26,141 nucleotides of DNA from Bremia lactucae (Eukaryota > Oomycota > Peronosporomycetes > Peronosporales > Peronosporaceae). Position numbers and translations under genes: made by a program. Each line of letters starts with the position of its first letter. Within the stretch, counting starts at the first letter, position 1. The notes beneath the pieces are model-generated. The model made no database searches. It saw nothing but the letters and a program-made list of their open reading frames with translations, and was not told the DNA's origin. Positions 1 to 9,352 of this stretch are shown here, in pieces. The stretch spans positions 4,828,009 to 4,854,149 of the forward strand of contig NC_090615.1 in NCBI RefSeq assembly GCF_004359215.1, in the 5' to 3' direction.

Positions 1-669
1 ATCGTATATACGGACCATGCGTCATTACGCACGGCCGTCAATAGCCCACACCTCTCGCAAAGAATGGCGAGGTGGCTATCCTTCTTCGCGGAGTATAACT
101 TCTCCGTCGAATATAAACCAGGACGACTTAATGTCGTCGCTGATGCGTTATCACGCCGACCCGATTTCGAGTCAGCAGTGCACCCCAACAGTAAAAGTGA
201 TCTTACTGTTGCAACACTCACTACGAGTGTTCCATCATCAACCTTAGTTGATGAAATAAAGAAAGCCTATAAAGAAGATAAGGACCTTCTTTGTCTGATG
301 GATCATTTAATGAATCCATCCGATAAATCTTTTAAAGATCTACCGGCTTTATATCGATCGTCATCCGATCGATACACAACACGTAACGGCTTATTGTATT
401 ACACAGCCGTTATCGGCGACACCCCACGTGTCGTCGTCCCAACTCACAATGGTTTGCGCTTGCGCATCGTGTGTGAGTGTTACGATCCTCCAACAACTGG
501 ACATCGTGGACGTGAGAAGACTTACCTCACAGTAAGTCAGGAATTTTCCTGGTCCCGCCAGCATCAATTCATGCGCAAGTACATTCGTGCTTGCGAGGTG
601 TGTCAACGGGTGAAGTCTAGATCTTTATCCGGTGCACTTCTCCAACCTCTACCACTTCTAGTAGAATGT
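1..669 (+). pseudogene. Element A pol: end of RNase H and integrase zinc-binding domain (Ty3/gypsy)
   Basis: Frame 1 is open from base 1 to a TAA at 670-672. The first 50 codons read as the end of a Ty3/gypsy RNase H (YTDHASLRT, then ARWLSFFAEYNF, then ADALSRRPDF). A linker follows, then the integrase HHCC domain at about 420-620 (GHRGREKTY and CEVCQRVK). The first zinc-binding His appears replaced by Tyr (TAC at 481-483), because the related copy at 11545 has CHD where this one has CYD. The 5' part of the element lies outside the window. The TAA sits where relatives have a conserved Trp just before the integrase core, and the frame is unchanged on the other side, so this is a nonsense mutation and not a frameshift. 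The assignment is by motif and is secure at family level. Confidence 0.9.
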
Positions 670-672
670 TAA

Positions 673-1329
673 CATTTCGTATCTTTGGACTTCGTCTTCG
701 GATTTCCCGAAGCCAATCACAAAAACAATGGAATCCTTGTTTTTATAGACAGATTCAGCAAGATGGTACATCTTGCTGCATTACCAGAGTCGATCACGGC
801 TCCGGACTGTACCCGTGTCTTTATCGACACAGTATTCAAACTCCACGGCTTACCGCGTGAGCTGGTCTCGGATAGAGATCCACGGTTTACGGTGAACTTT
901 TGGCAATCCGTGTTCCGATCTCTCGGAACACGGCTGACTATATCAACTTCTGATCATCCCGAGCCAAATGGTCAGACGGAACGCGTAAATCGCGTCCTCG
1001 AAGAGATACTTCGAGGTTACGTCCAATCGTATCCGAATTGGAGCGAGTTTGTACCGATGGTCGAATTCGCCATTAAAAATTTGGTGCATGCGTCTACAAC
1101 GCATACCCACCCAATTAGAGGGATCCTCCAGTTTAAACGGAGGAGGGGGTGGACTCGCACGAGCAAATCCATTTCTGGCTCATGCTCTTCACGCGTCGAA
1201 GTTGCCAACGGCGCGAATGACGTCGAAGTCGAAGCAATGGACATCGAAGATGAGAAAACTCTCATGACAGTGCGCACAAAGCGCACTAAAAAGACAAAAC
1301 AAATGAGTCAGCAGAGTAATTTCTGCTGA
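673..1329 (+). pseudogene. Element A pol: integrase catalytic core (rve)
   Basis: This continues the upstream frame after the TAA at 670-672. The DDE core is complete: Asp at 688-690 (LDFVFGF), Asp at 871-873 (SDRDPRF) and Glu at 979-981 (GQTER). The last two are separated by 35 residues, the canonical D35E spacing, so the triad would be catalytic if translated. The core transfers element cDNA into the genome. From about 1095 the frame drifts away from the expected sequence (HTHPIRG in place of HTPFYVNG), then carries a hydrophilic linker rich in Asp, Glu and Lys, and stops at 1327-1329. The next domain continues in another frame, so at least one frameshift lies near 1100-1340. Confidence 0.88.
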
Positions 1330-1334
1330 CTCGA

Positions 1335-1690
1335 GAATTACTTATCCGTTTCGTACAGGATATTATTGCTAACGCAGTTGACCGTCGGAAACGGAACGCA
1401 GACAAACATGGAAGAGCAAACGCTCTTTCATTTAAAGTTAATGACCTAGTACTACTCCCTACTGTAAACTTACCTAAGCGTGTAGTCACTAATGTGGATA
1501 GCAGTAAACCACTACCCAGGTTCATTGGCCTTTCCGTGTACTGCATCGCAGAGGCAATGCGTACACAAAAGAATTGCCACGTAGGATGCGAACGCATCCA
1601 ACGTTTTACATTGGTCGGCTCCGCCCGTACCAATCGTACGCGATTTCTTCCGATGATGTATTTGACCACCCTTTTCAACAATCCCTAAAA
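1335..1690 (+). pseudogene. Element A pol: integrase GPY/F C-terminal module
   Basis: Frame 3 from about 1341 reads a typical gypsy integrase C-terminus (RFVQDIIANAVDRR, then SFKVNDLVLLPTVNLPKRV, then PLPRFIG). Near 1535 the reading moves to frame 2, which gives RRMRTHPTFYIGRLRPYQ. One frameshift therefore splits the module. GPY/F modules are a hallmark of Ty3/gypsy integrases and contribute to DNA binding and multimerisation. The module is followed by about 330 bases of linker to the chromodomain. That linker is poorly coding on this strand but coding-like on the other. Confidence 0.85.
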
Positions 1691-1981
1691 GATTTTTGTG
1701 GTAACAAACCAAATCTCATGCTGAATCTGGAGATTCTCTTGTCGGGTCCGAAGATCCTCGAAACCGCGATGAGCTGACGACAGCTCATCACGAAGAGCGT
1801 TATAATTCCGTTCGTACTCCAACATTATGTACGCATTTTTCGAACGCTCTTTCAACCGTTAGATATGATGAGCCTGCACCGTCTGCTCCAACGAGCGACG
1901 CTTAGCACGCTCGTGATCCAGTCCATCCTCCAAATCATGGATTAAGCGATCGAGTTTGTCGATCATTAACCCTAGATAGAT

Positions 1982-2005
1982 AGATCCGACACATGTGTCC
2001 GATCT
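1982..2005. repeat. Near-perfect palindrome in the GPY/F-chromodomain linker
   Basis: The run starting AGATCCGACACATG has a perfect 12-base centre (GACACATGTGTC) flanked by AGATC and GATCT arms with one C-C mismatch pair. It lies upstream of the coiled-coil part of the antisense frame. No role is evident and it may be chance. Confidence 0.5.
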
Positions 2006-2009
2006 AATT

Positions 2010-2232
2010 TTTGCTCCTCCGCCACAACCATTGGTGGTTACCCACGTTGGTCAACGTTTCATTGTGGAACGCATCCAAACCCACCGTGATGTGAAGGGGC
2101 AGCGAACGAGTTATCTTGTTCGCTGGCGCGGTTATCCACCTTCACGTGACAGGTGAGAGCCTCGTTCCCAGCTGGTTGTTGACGTTAAGGGCCTCGTCCG
2201 TTAGTATGACAAGACCCATCCGATGGATCAAA
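2010..2232 (+). pseudogene. Element A pol: chromodomain with nonsense codon
   Basis: Frame 3 from about 2012 reads a proline-rich lead-in and then a chromodomain (FIVERIQTHRDVKGQR, SYLVRWRGYPP, then QLVVDVKGLVRQYDKTHP). Chromodomains at the end of pol define chromoviruses and target integration to chromatin marks. A TGA at 2154-2156 replaces the Trp expected before EPRSQL, and the frame is otherwise continuous through it. This domain lies directly opposite the minus-strand aORF (1685-3317), so both strands carry recognisable coding pattern here. Confidence 0.85.
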
Positions 2233-3380
2233 GGTCCATTAACAAACACGCGCCCCTGGCGCATGTAAATCGATTGCAAAACGTCAATTGCACTGCGCAT
2301 CTCGATAGAGATGCGAGCCCTTCCCCTAGGCGAAGGAAGCGAATAGACATCCCCTTTTACTCGCTTCGTGTTGTCAACACAACACGGACAGGAATCATTC
2401 CACTTGAGGCATGGAAGTCCTGACTTACGTGACAACCGATGCAATTTATACCTTGCACCGGCTGGAGTTCGTTTCTCAAACTTAACGTGAATTGCGTTAA
2501 GTATTTTGAAGCCAGGCTTTGCGTCCAATGTCTTTGACATTGCAAATGAATGCGCTCCAGGCTTGCATAAGCGAGAATTTATCTCGTTTATTGTTGCCAT
2601 TATACCATCGATGCTTGAAAAAAGCATCAAGATAAAACTTCCTCAGCGCGAAAAACTTTCGCGCTGGGATCAAGGCCATGCAGCTTTGTCGCAATAAATA
2701 AGGGATATTTATTGTGAGGAGTAGTCTTTCCAGACAGGTTATTAATTAGCTGCTCGGGCAAGAGCCACGGCTTCTCCTCAGGGGCAAGACGAGACATTTT
2801 AGTGTCTACGATCCCCTGAGTGGTATTCACTGAAGCAGGTACCACAAGAAAAAAAATTACGTTGGCTTACGCCATCGTCATCACCACGCACATAAATATG
2901 TGCGAATGACGGCACCGGAGACGGTACTGGCGATAATGAATCATCCTCATCGTCGGAACCGAACATGCTGTAGCGAATGCTACCAGCACGTCTACTCGAA
3001 GGCTCATAGTCAGCCGCCTGACGATGATCAATCGACTGCTCTATTCTCCCCGAGTCGGCCATTTCGTCCGACTCGCATTCGTAGTCGACCTTCAAAGAGG
3101 AATTGCATTCACGTGGTGTATCACCACGTGCACCCGCAACATTTAGAGTTGCGGGAGAAGATGACACTACGGCAGACGGAACGTCTGCCGCAAGAGACAA
3201 TAATGCGTCGCCCGCGGCTGCATGAACCGCAGCCGAAGGCGCCGCACTATTCGCATACCGCATAGACTTGTTCACCATTCGATAGAATTTTAAATGATGA
3301 TTATGACCAATCAACATTGTTTTTAATAAAGTGGTCTTATAGTGACCACTCTACCCAATGACAGTCAGAGTGATTGTCGT

Positions 3381-3395
3381 TTAAGGGAGGGCTGA
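3381..3395 (+). other. Polypurine tract of element A
   Basis: The run TTAAGGGAGGGCTGA lies immediately before the TGTAACG that opens the 3' LTR. A purine-rich tract here primes plus-strand DNA synthesis in LTR retrotransposons. Its position fixes the element's orientation as plus. Confidence 0.7.
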
Positions 3396-3837
3396 TGTAA
3401 CGAGGTGTATCGTTACATGAAAATTAACACTTAAAGGCTGTTAATTAATATATTTTCTTCAAGGTAGATAATATTTGGAGAATATTTGTTTACATGGTAA
3501 TATTCTAAAAGCTTATCCGTTGGAAGATATAGACCATTTTATCTACTTTCTCCGCGGTCCAGTCAGCGCTGGACGCGCGTAAAGAGAAAGGCAGATAAGA
3601 CTTATAGTACATATTTTGTATTAGTTTATAATTAAGTTATTATTAAGTAAATAGACAAGAATAACTCAATTATAATAATGCAGTTTTCATTTAACCCTCT
3701 TTAAAGCAAGTGCTTTAAAGAGAAGACTTCCTCTGCACGTACAAGTGTACGTGAAGTGACGTGAGGCACCACTCGCACTGAGGCAGTGCGAAGTGGACTT
3801 GTACTGAAGCAGTAAAAGTTGGCAGTGCCCCGTTACA
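3396..3837 (+). repeat. Element A 3' LTR (442 bp)
   Basis: The LTR begins TGTAACGAGG right after the polypurine tract and ends GCCCCGTTACA, so it has TG...CA ends with a 7-base inverted repeat (TGTAACG/CGTTACA). A related copy in reverse orientation starts at 25762 (TGTAACGGGGC), which confirms this boundary. Perfect or near-perfect hairpins fill its last 150 bases: 3697-3722, 3736-3753 and 3769-3796. A palindrome also sits at its start (3396-3417, TGTAACGA/TCGTTACA). The middle is AT-rich. Beyond 3837 the sequence turns at once into copia pol, so element A probably inserted into that copia element. The partner LTR lies outside the window. Confidence 0.85.
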
Positions 3838-5400
3838 CTGCTCATTGCTAACAGGATTTGCCGTTGAACACGACTGCGTAATCGCCCACGCCATAATTCC
3901 AAAGAGTCCGGAAGGTCCGATGTCACCGATTCCATGGCATCATTACTACTTGAGCTTCTTGACCCAGTACCGAAATCTGCGTAAGGGGAAATTCCGGGAG
4001 TCAAAACTGCGTTAAAGGAACTTCTGTGACGTCATCGTCATCACCGGCAAAGTCATAAATGTCAACTTCTTGAATAAATTCGCGAAACGTTTGCAGCTAA
4101 TTGTTCAACTTTCGCTTGTACCCGCTGTCATAGCAATTACTAGATTTGATTGCTTCATTGGTCTTCACGTCAGACACGAGACCTGCTTTGTGCTCCGTTG
4201 GAAGGTATATGTGACAGCCGACAAACATCTTCGCAATAACCGACTAAAAAACATTCGACTGTTCACCATGAGCTTTTTCTGCTTATACTTTGGCACGTGA
4301 AAAAATGTCAATGAACCAAATGCCCGAATGTGGTGTATGTCTGGCTTGGTCCGAAATATTATTTCGTACGAAATACTGCCCGCGCCTTTGCAATATACTC
4401 GATTCTTCACGTAAACGGCACATTCTTCCAGAACGACTTTGGAGAACCCGACTGATGCATCATCGTCTTGGCCATACCGACCAGTGTTAGGTGGGTCCGC
4501 TCACAAGATTTGATTGCGGATCATTAGGTCCAACCTTTCTGTGTTCAATTTCCTTCGCGTATACCACTTTGCCATTGCACCATTGCAAAATTCTTGACCC
4601 TTGTCGGTGAGCACCTGCTTAACCAGTTTAACACCTTCAATTTGGTCATCTTTATTATAATCGTGAGAAACCACCTTTTCATTGGACTTCCGTGTTGACG
4701 CTCTGCCCAAGCAATATATTGCTTCATTTACAGGTTCACCTCACCTTCCGTCTTCGACTAGAGGAGGTAAAACTTTACGTAATACGAAAGACCGTCTATT
4801 ATATTAGAACTTCCAAGAATACCGATTCATTGCTGACCCTTGGAAACAATAGATCCGCAAACACCATGTCGTTCACTTGCTCAATAGGTCAACCAGTGAC
4901 TTCTTGAATGTCTTGCGCCGCTACTTACCAAATTGGCAGTCTGCACAGTCCACTTTTCCTCGACGCTTGAGCATGATCCTATGAGCCACACCTCGGTCGA
5001 CCATCCGACGAATGTACTCGGGACAGTATGTCCTAGTTGTTCGTGCCATATGCCGATATCATCGACACCGTCAGTAACAGCAAAAACTCGCAAATGATAG
5101 TTTTCTAGAGTTTTTTACTTCTTTGAAATATTCTCTCCGAAGCTGTGAGCAGTGAATGTCCAAAAGTGGTGTTCGTGAATCGTGCGAATAACCTCTATAT
5201 TATCCTTGGTCATTCCAAACGTTCTCCCGTCGGGCTCTTAGGTCATAAGTAATCCTTGATTTGAAGCGAGACCTGGTGAAAACAAGTTGCATCCACGTAC
5301 AATACGATCTCCAAAACCACAAACGTCATTTGTTTATCAATCACTATCGCTAGCATGGTAGACCCAAAGTCTTTCGCTTTGGCCCCGATCCATTAGCAAA
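3838..5400 (-). pseudogene. Ty1/copia pol fragment: pre-integrase and integrase, degenerate
   Basis: On the minus strand, from the right: a protease-to-integrase stretch at about 5330-5110 (CNLFSPGLASNQG, then VIRTIHEHHFWTF). The GAG-pre-integrase zinc region follows at 5093-4920 (IWHEQLGH, then in a shifted frame a CADC motif). Integrase core pieces lie at 4710-4501 (KQVLTDKGQEFCNG) and 4490-4420 (RTHLTLVGMAKTMMHQSG). The copia integrase C-terminus is at 4410-4165 (IRAFGSLTFFHVPK). At least five frameshifts or stops separate these pieces. The left end abuts the element A LTR. Copia integrases insert cDNA in the same way as gypsy ones, but in copia the integrase precedes RT. No LTR of this element was found. 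Confidence 0.8.
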
Positions 5401-5699
5401 CACTAAATTTGGGAGTTTCGATTGTAGTCTGTATTTTCATTGCATTTGTAGTCTGGTTCTTGTTCATTGTTTTTCTTACACTCTGCAACAAATCGAAGCT
5501 TGCACTCACTTCGCTGTCTCCAATCTAGTAGGTTGTTAGATATAACAGAGAGTCTGACGTGTAGTGCACAAAGCCAGCCCCGCACAATATTGAGTGCAGT
5601 GACTTGATCTAGTCTGTCAGCCGCTACAAAGCGGAAGATGATCTTTAGCAGTAATGCTAGCTGACTCGAGCTTTTTTCACACCGAGTTCATTTAAGTTG
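5401..5699 (-). other. Degenerate sequence, probably copia-derived
   Basis: This stretch lies between the copia integrase fragment and the RT fragment. A 60-codon minus-strand frame at 5585-5403 is Cys- and Asn-rich, with no motif I can assign. The region just right of it has a weak, frame-dependent resemblance to the copia RT segment after the first palm motif. Both calls are tentative. Confidence 0.3.
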
Positions 5700-6030
5700 A
5701 TCTTGTCAAGTTTCGCTCCGTTGGAAATCTTTATAATAATATCAACGTGCTTTACATTGTCGCCTTGACATAGGCATTCGGCACATCACCATGGCGAGCA
5801 GGTACACTCCATCGTCGTGACAAAACCATTACCACGTTGACTGAAATAATTTCCATTATTGCAGCGAACGGGTTGAAGCCAAATAATTAATCGTACCCAC
5901 ATGCAACGAGTCGAGTTTGTAGTTTTCGACCTTACCATTTGCCTCTGTCTTCGTCTTAAGCTGCCGTTAGTTTATAAAACATGCGTGGGTGGTTTGAATA
6001 CCACTTCCACACACCGTTCGCTTCCAAACC
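5700..6030 (-). pseudogene. Ty1/copia reverse transcriptase N-terminal fragment
   Basis: On the minus strand, pieces of a copia RT can be read across several frames. LVACGYD lies near 5900 and VPARHGDVPNAYVKA is decoded from 5806-5759. The latter is the copia RT palm region around the first catalytic Asp. Upstream, about 6010-5920, weak similarity to the entry of copia RT remains (VWKWYSNHP and a degraded lead-in to LVACG). Stops and shifts break it throughout, and I did not find the copia YVDD motif. The fragment lies upstream of the integrase fragment in the minus-strand sense, which is the reverse of normal copia order, so it belongs to another copy or to a rearranged one. Confidence 0.68.
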
Positions 6031-7379
6031 CGTCAACTCCACAGATATTGCTGTCACCAGTAGCCTTCTGTTGACTTTTCATCGCCTTCCTTGGAACAGG
6101 CTAATATATCATATTGACGACACCTTGACGTTCTTCAGACAGTACAGCATATGTCTTGTTATTATTCTACGACCGAATAAGTATCGGTCACGCGTCCATC
6201 TGTCGCTCTTTCTGTTTCACGGCGCATGGTTGAGCCCCTCTCATCAACAACGCCTTGAAGAACCTTTGAAGATCATCTTTTTGCATTATTCCAACATAAT
6301 CACGTTCAGAACATGCTGGATGACCACCACGATTCGAACTTTTTGAATATGAAATTGTATTCCTTTGTCAGTCACAAGTCCCGGCAACGATAGCCACATT
6401 TCCACGCACCAACCGACTTGTCTTTTTCATCCTTGAGTACTATACATGATATCCCAAATATCACGACGTCGCTCAGACAGATGTTAAACTTGAGCATTTC
6501 AATTAGGAGCACATACCCCTGGTAAGGATCCGGTTAAGTATGCACTTACACAGCATACTCAGCTGCATCACCTCAAAAGCTTAAAGGTTAATCACTGGTA
6601 AACCACGCTTTGCACCATATTACTGATGGCGCGGTGTACCCGCTTAGCCATTCCTTTGACGAATGTTACCAGCGTATTAAACATCGAAAAAACGAAACGA
6701 TTTTTATACACCCAGAGTCCCGACCTCTAAAACCCGCGCTACTATCTTTGTAAATCGAAGTGGCCATTATCTGGTGCCGCCGTCCGATATTCACCGGTGA
6801 AAGCAACGGTGTTTGCTACAAGCTAATGTCGTTGAACCACTATCAAGATCCAATGACTTTTGGCGGTCCCAGATCACAACGGTAAAGTCCTCTTGCTAGA
6901 GTACTATTTTTCCTCGAGGGTATGCGGCCTTCAGGTAACCCGTTTGACTACAGCAAGAGCCTTCTTTGTATTCCCAACTATCCGACCGATCGATTTCCTT
7001 TCGACAACGTCATCATACGCATCGACGGATTTGCACAATGAGCGATGTTAATATTGAAAACATTGCTGTCCGCATCTTCGCAAGCGTCACTTACAGCTGT
7101 CAGGTACAAAAACATCCGCCCCACTCTAGTGAGCGGCTTTAAACGACGCGAAAAACTTCATATTCTGGGCGGGTGAAATTTTGGTGGAATAAGTCTGAAG
7201 TAATATTTGCATTGCATGATCCAGAATTCAGCTCTCCGGCCACCGACAGTAGTAGTCACGTGCCGTACCCGCAAGGTGCTGCTCGAGAACATCGATCAAA
7301 ATCCTCGGGCCGCACAATCCACATACGCGCTCAGAAAAGCTTATTTGATGAACGAACCGCTAACCCCGGCTCACGACAA
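6031..7379. other. Unassigned degenerate interval
   Basis: No gene can be supported here. The longest frames (121 codons at 5981-6346 plus, 63 codons at 6860-7051 plus) have no recognisable domain and look like chance or shadow frames. The interval lies between copia RT on the left and the gypsy pol of element E on the right, so it is most likely further decayed copia sequence plus a junction. That is inference from position. Confidence 0.35.
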
Positions 7380-7960
7380 AGGGGTGGAACGGGACGTACT
7401 CTGTCGAGTGACACTCTTTGCAATAACAAATCACGGAATGCTGAAAGTATTGTAGGCCTGAGGCGGAATCATCACAGGTGTCATATCCCTGAGACACATC
7501 GAGTGGCACGTCTAAGTCCACCAAGTGTGGTCGACTGAGGTGGCACCATTATGAGTACACTATTGGTAAGTTGCCAGGGCATTTCGGGTCAAACCCTTCT
7601 AATGCACGTTAATCACGTAACTCATCGCCGAATATACCAGCTCTGGTACAGAGCCAATTAAGGTTGGAAAACTTTGGAACGTGGATGGCCCGGCCTCTAA
7701 AAGACGTATTTTCTGACTCCGAGACAGCAGAGACGCGAAGCGTCTATAACGTCACAGAGTGATACGAGCGAGCAGTTGCATACGATTCTGGATAGTGTGA
7801 ACGATGACATCAAAGGAAAGCAGCCTTGAGGCAATCCCTTCGTTACATGTTCTTTGAAAGCTAGACAAAATGTCTGTTGATGAGTTCGGCCGAGCCTTAA
7901 AGGCTGGTGACTTATCTGACTGAGATGGTGGTTATCCAATCAAATATTGAGTTACACTCA
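7380..7960 (+). pseudogene. Element E pol: spacer between protease and RT
   Basis: This plus-strand stretch matches, in shifting frames, the spacer between protease and RT of element C. Shared wording includes ARLSPPS near 7505, a GGTI start near 7541, PASKRRI near 7695, and a block around 7830-7925 that pairs AIPSLH, EFGRALKAG and related text with the element C versions. It shows that E and C are one family. Similarity starts near 7380, where a CRVTLFAIT stretch corresponds to RRVTLVIIT in C. The frames are broken many times. No function is known for this spacer. Confidence 0.7.
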
Positions 7961-8760
7961 TCATTGGTTTCAGATGAAGCCGTACTGGAGGACGCAAAAG
8001 CTGCACTTAGAGCGCGAAGTGGACCATCGATCCTTAACGATCCCATGAATCCATTCTATTACTTCCACCAGATAAAGGTGTCCGTCATGGAATTGACTTG
8101 GTTTCTGGAACCGAATACTACAGTGGTCTTTACCGAAGGAACGGTGTGACATCATTGACGATTTCTTTCGTGCTAATCACGAGGCTGCAATGGTACGCGA
8201 GCGTAAATCTCCCGATTCAAAGCCGACATTTTGTGTCAAAAAGCCAAATGGTAAATGGCGCATTGTAGATGCTCTTAATAAGCTTAATACTGCCACTATA
8301 CCAGCACAAACCCTCCTTTCTAGAAACAATGTTTTCCGGAACAATATGGCGGGATGCACAATGTATAGTGCACTTGACTTAGGCGAAGGTTATTACCGAC
8401 TACTCATGATATCGCGCTTACATCGGTTAGCACCCCAAGCGGTATGCTATGGGAGTTGTTGGTTTTGCCACAAGGGCTCTCCGACGCGCCGGCTACATTT
8501 AATCGTCTAGTGACGCAACTGTTTCGCCCTCATGGAGGTTATGCACAGACTTATTAACGACATTTTTGTCCATAGTCGCGCGGAGCAGGATCGGTCGGAT
8601 GTGGAAAACCACATAGACCATTTGCGAGCGGTGCTCGAGTGTATGCGTACTAATATATTGTATGCCAATGCATCGAAATGCATTTTTGGCAGAGAAGAAG
8701 TCCTACTTAGGGTGTTCCATTGGAAAGCGAGGCGTTAAAGCGGACCTCGCTAATGTAAAA
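7961..8760 (+). pseudogene. Element E pol: reverse transcriptase, inactive
   Basis: The entry segment at 7961-8060 reads DEAVLEDAKAALRARSG and NDPMNPFYYF. The RT fingers and palm at 8190-8400 include PTFCVKKPNGKWRIVDA and YSALDLGEGYYRL, with the first catalytic Asp at 8376-8378. After a frameshift, the catalytic YxDD box at about 8549-8562 has lost a base and one Asp codon has become Asn (AAC), so the active site is destroyed. The thumb begins at 8570-8700 (DHLRAVLECMRTN, NASKCIFG). The element C equivalent keeps an intact YFDD, so the loss is specific to this copy. Confidence 0.85.
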
Positions 8761-9190
8761 CCATAGTTGATTGGCCGGCTCCTAAGAACCAAAGGGCTTT
8801 ACGTACGTGATTAGGCCTCGCCAACTACTTGCACAAATATATCAAGAAGTACGCTGATATGACTAGGCCATTATCCAATCTCCTAAAAAGGGCAGCAACT
8901 GATGCTGGACTAGCATCGAGAATGATGTTATAAAGCAGTTGAGGGTAGTCTTATCCATGCGATTCTGGCCCTGCCAAATCCGAATTGGCCTTTTAGCGTC
9001 GTCTGTTACGCATCGGATTTTGCCATCGGCAGCGCTCTGTAACAGACGGATAAATGATGGGCGAGAACGTGTAATTGCGTTCGAGTCTCGACATCTTAAA
9101 GCTGTGGAAAAGAGCTATCCAGTTCATGACAAAGATTTACTTGCAATGAAGTATGCTCTCGTCAAATTTAGAGTTCATCTGCTAGGTTCA
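8761..9190 (+). pseudogene. Element E pol: RT connection and RNase H, truncated
   Basis: Text characteristic of the gypsy connection domain appears in mixed frames at 8760-8930 (DWPAP, then YLHKY). RNase H then follows at about 8990-9190, with GRERVIAFESRHLKA, YPVHDKDLLAMKYALVKF and VHLLGS. The frame ends abruptly after HLLGS, where the intact element C continues into KPFVMYTDHASLRT. The break at 9190 coincides with a hairpin and with the start of unrelated antisense-ORF sequence of element B, so this is a rearrangement junction. Confidence 0.8.
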
Positions 9191-9215
9191 GCAGACGCTA
9201 ATGCTATCTGCTGAA
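9187..9215. repeat. Inverted repeat at the E/B junction
   Basis: TTCAGCAGA at 9187-9195 is a perfect reverse complement of TCTGCTGAA at 9207-9215, around an 11-base loop. It sits exactly where element E RNase H similarity stops, which suggests a templated or hairpin-mediated junction. Confidence 0.65.
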
Positions 9216-9231
9216 ACATTTGCAGGGTATA

Positions 9232-9352
9232 CGTCACCTGCTACTCCCATAGTAAGTGACTGGAACATGTAATCTGGTGATGACATTGCAGGTGATGGGG
9301 ACAAGTCACCTACTACTCCAAATGTAAGTTACTGGACGGAAGTCACCTGCAT
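9232..9352 (+). repeat. Two imperfect direct repeats ahead of the element B aORF
   Basis: A unit beginning GTCACCTGCTACTCC at 9232 recurs imperfectly as GTCACCTACTACTCC at about 9305. A third partial start (GTCACCTGC) lies at 9342. In one frame the two units read SPATPIVSDW and SPTTPNVSYW, which suggests a short peptide repeat in the N-terminal part of the antisense ORF. Confidence 0.6.

Larger units (their letters stand above)
1685..3317 (-). pseudogene. Element A antisense ORF (aORF), broken, function unknown
   Basis: This is a minus-strand reading frame between the 3' LTR and the end of GPY/F, broken by frameshifts. From its start: 3317-2799 gives 172 codons with Ala/Ser-rich then acidic stretches (GSDDEDDSLSPVPSPVP). 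Then 2845-2627 carries a RLAPEEKPWLLPEQ block, 2694-2497 has LDAFFKHRWY and QAWSAFICNVKDIGRKAW, and 2630-2142 has GARYKLHRLSRKSG. At 1966-1685 lies a coiled coil interrupted by one TAA at 1861-1859. The same blocks occur in the same order at 9328-10811, which supports real coding descent. The frame runs antisense to the chromodomain. No signal peptide, membrane segment or known domain was recognised. It is not gag, which lies 5' of pol in these elements. Confidence 0.72.

Noticed and set aside
2900..3265. 121-codon plus-strand frame in element A
   Set aside because: It is the shadow of the antisense ORF. The minus strand has the acidic and Ser/Pro-rich pattern that recurs in element B, while this one is rich in His, Arg and Pro without any motif.
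5981..6346. Plus-strand frame containing HIDD, which resembles an RT catalytic box
   Set aside because: No other RT motif is near it on the plus strand, and the recognisable copia RT text lies on the minus strand. Treated as chance.
7173..7538. 121-codon plus frame as a separate host gene
   Set aside because: Only its end (from about 7500) matches known element sequence and the rest is a different frame from the element E text at 7430-7500. No domain or start context supports it.
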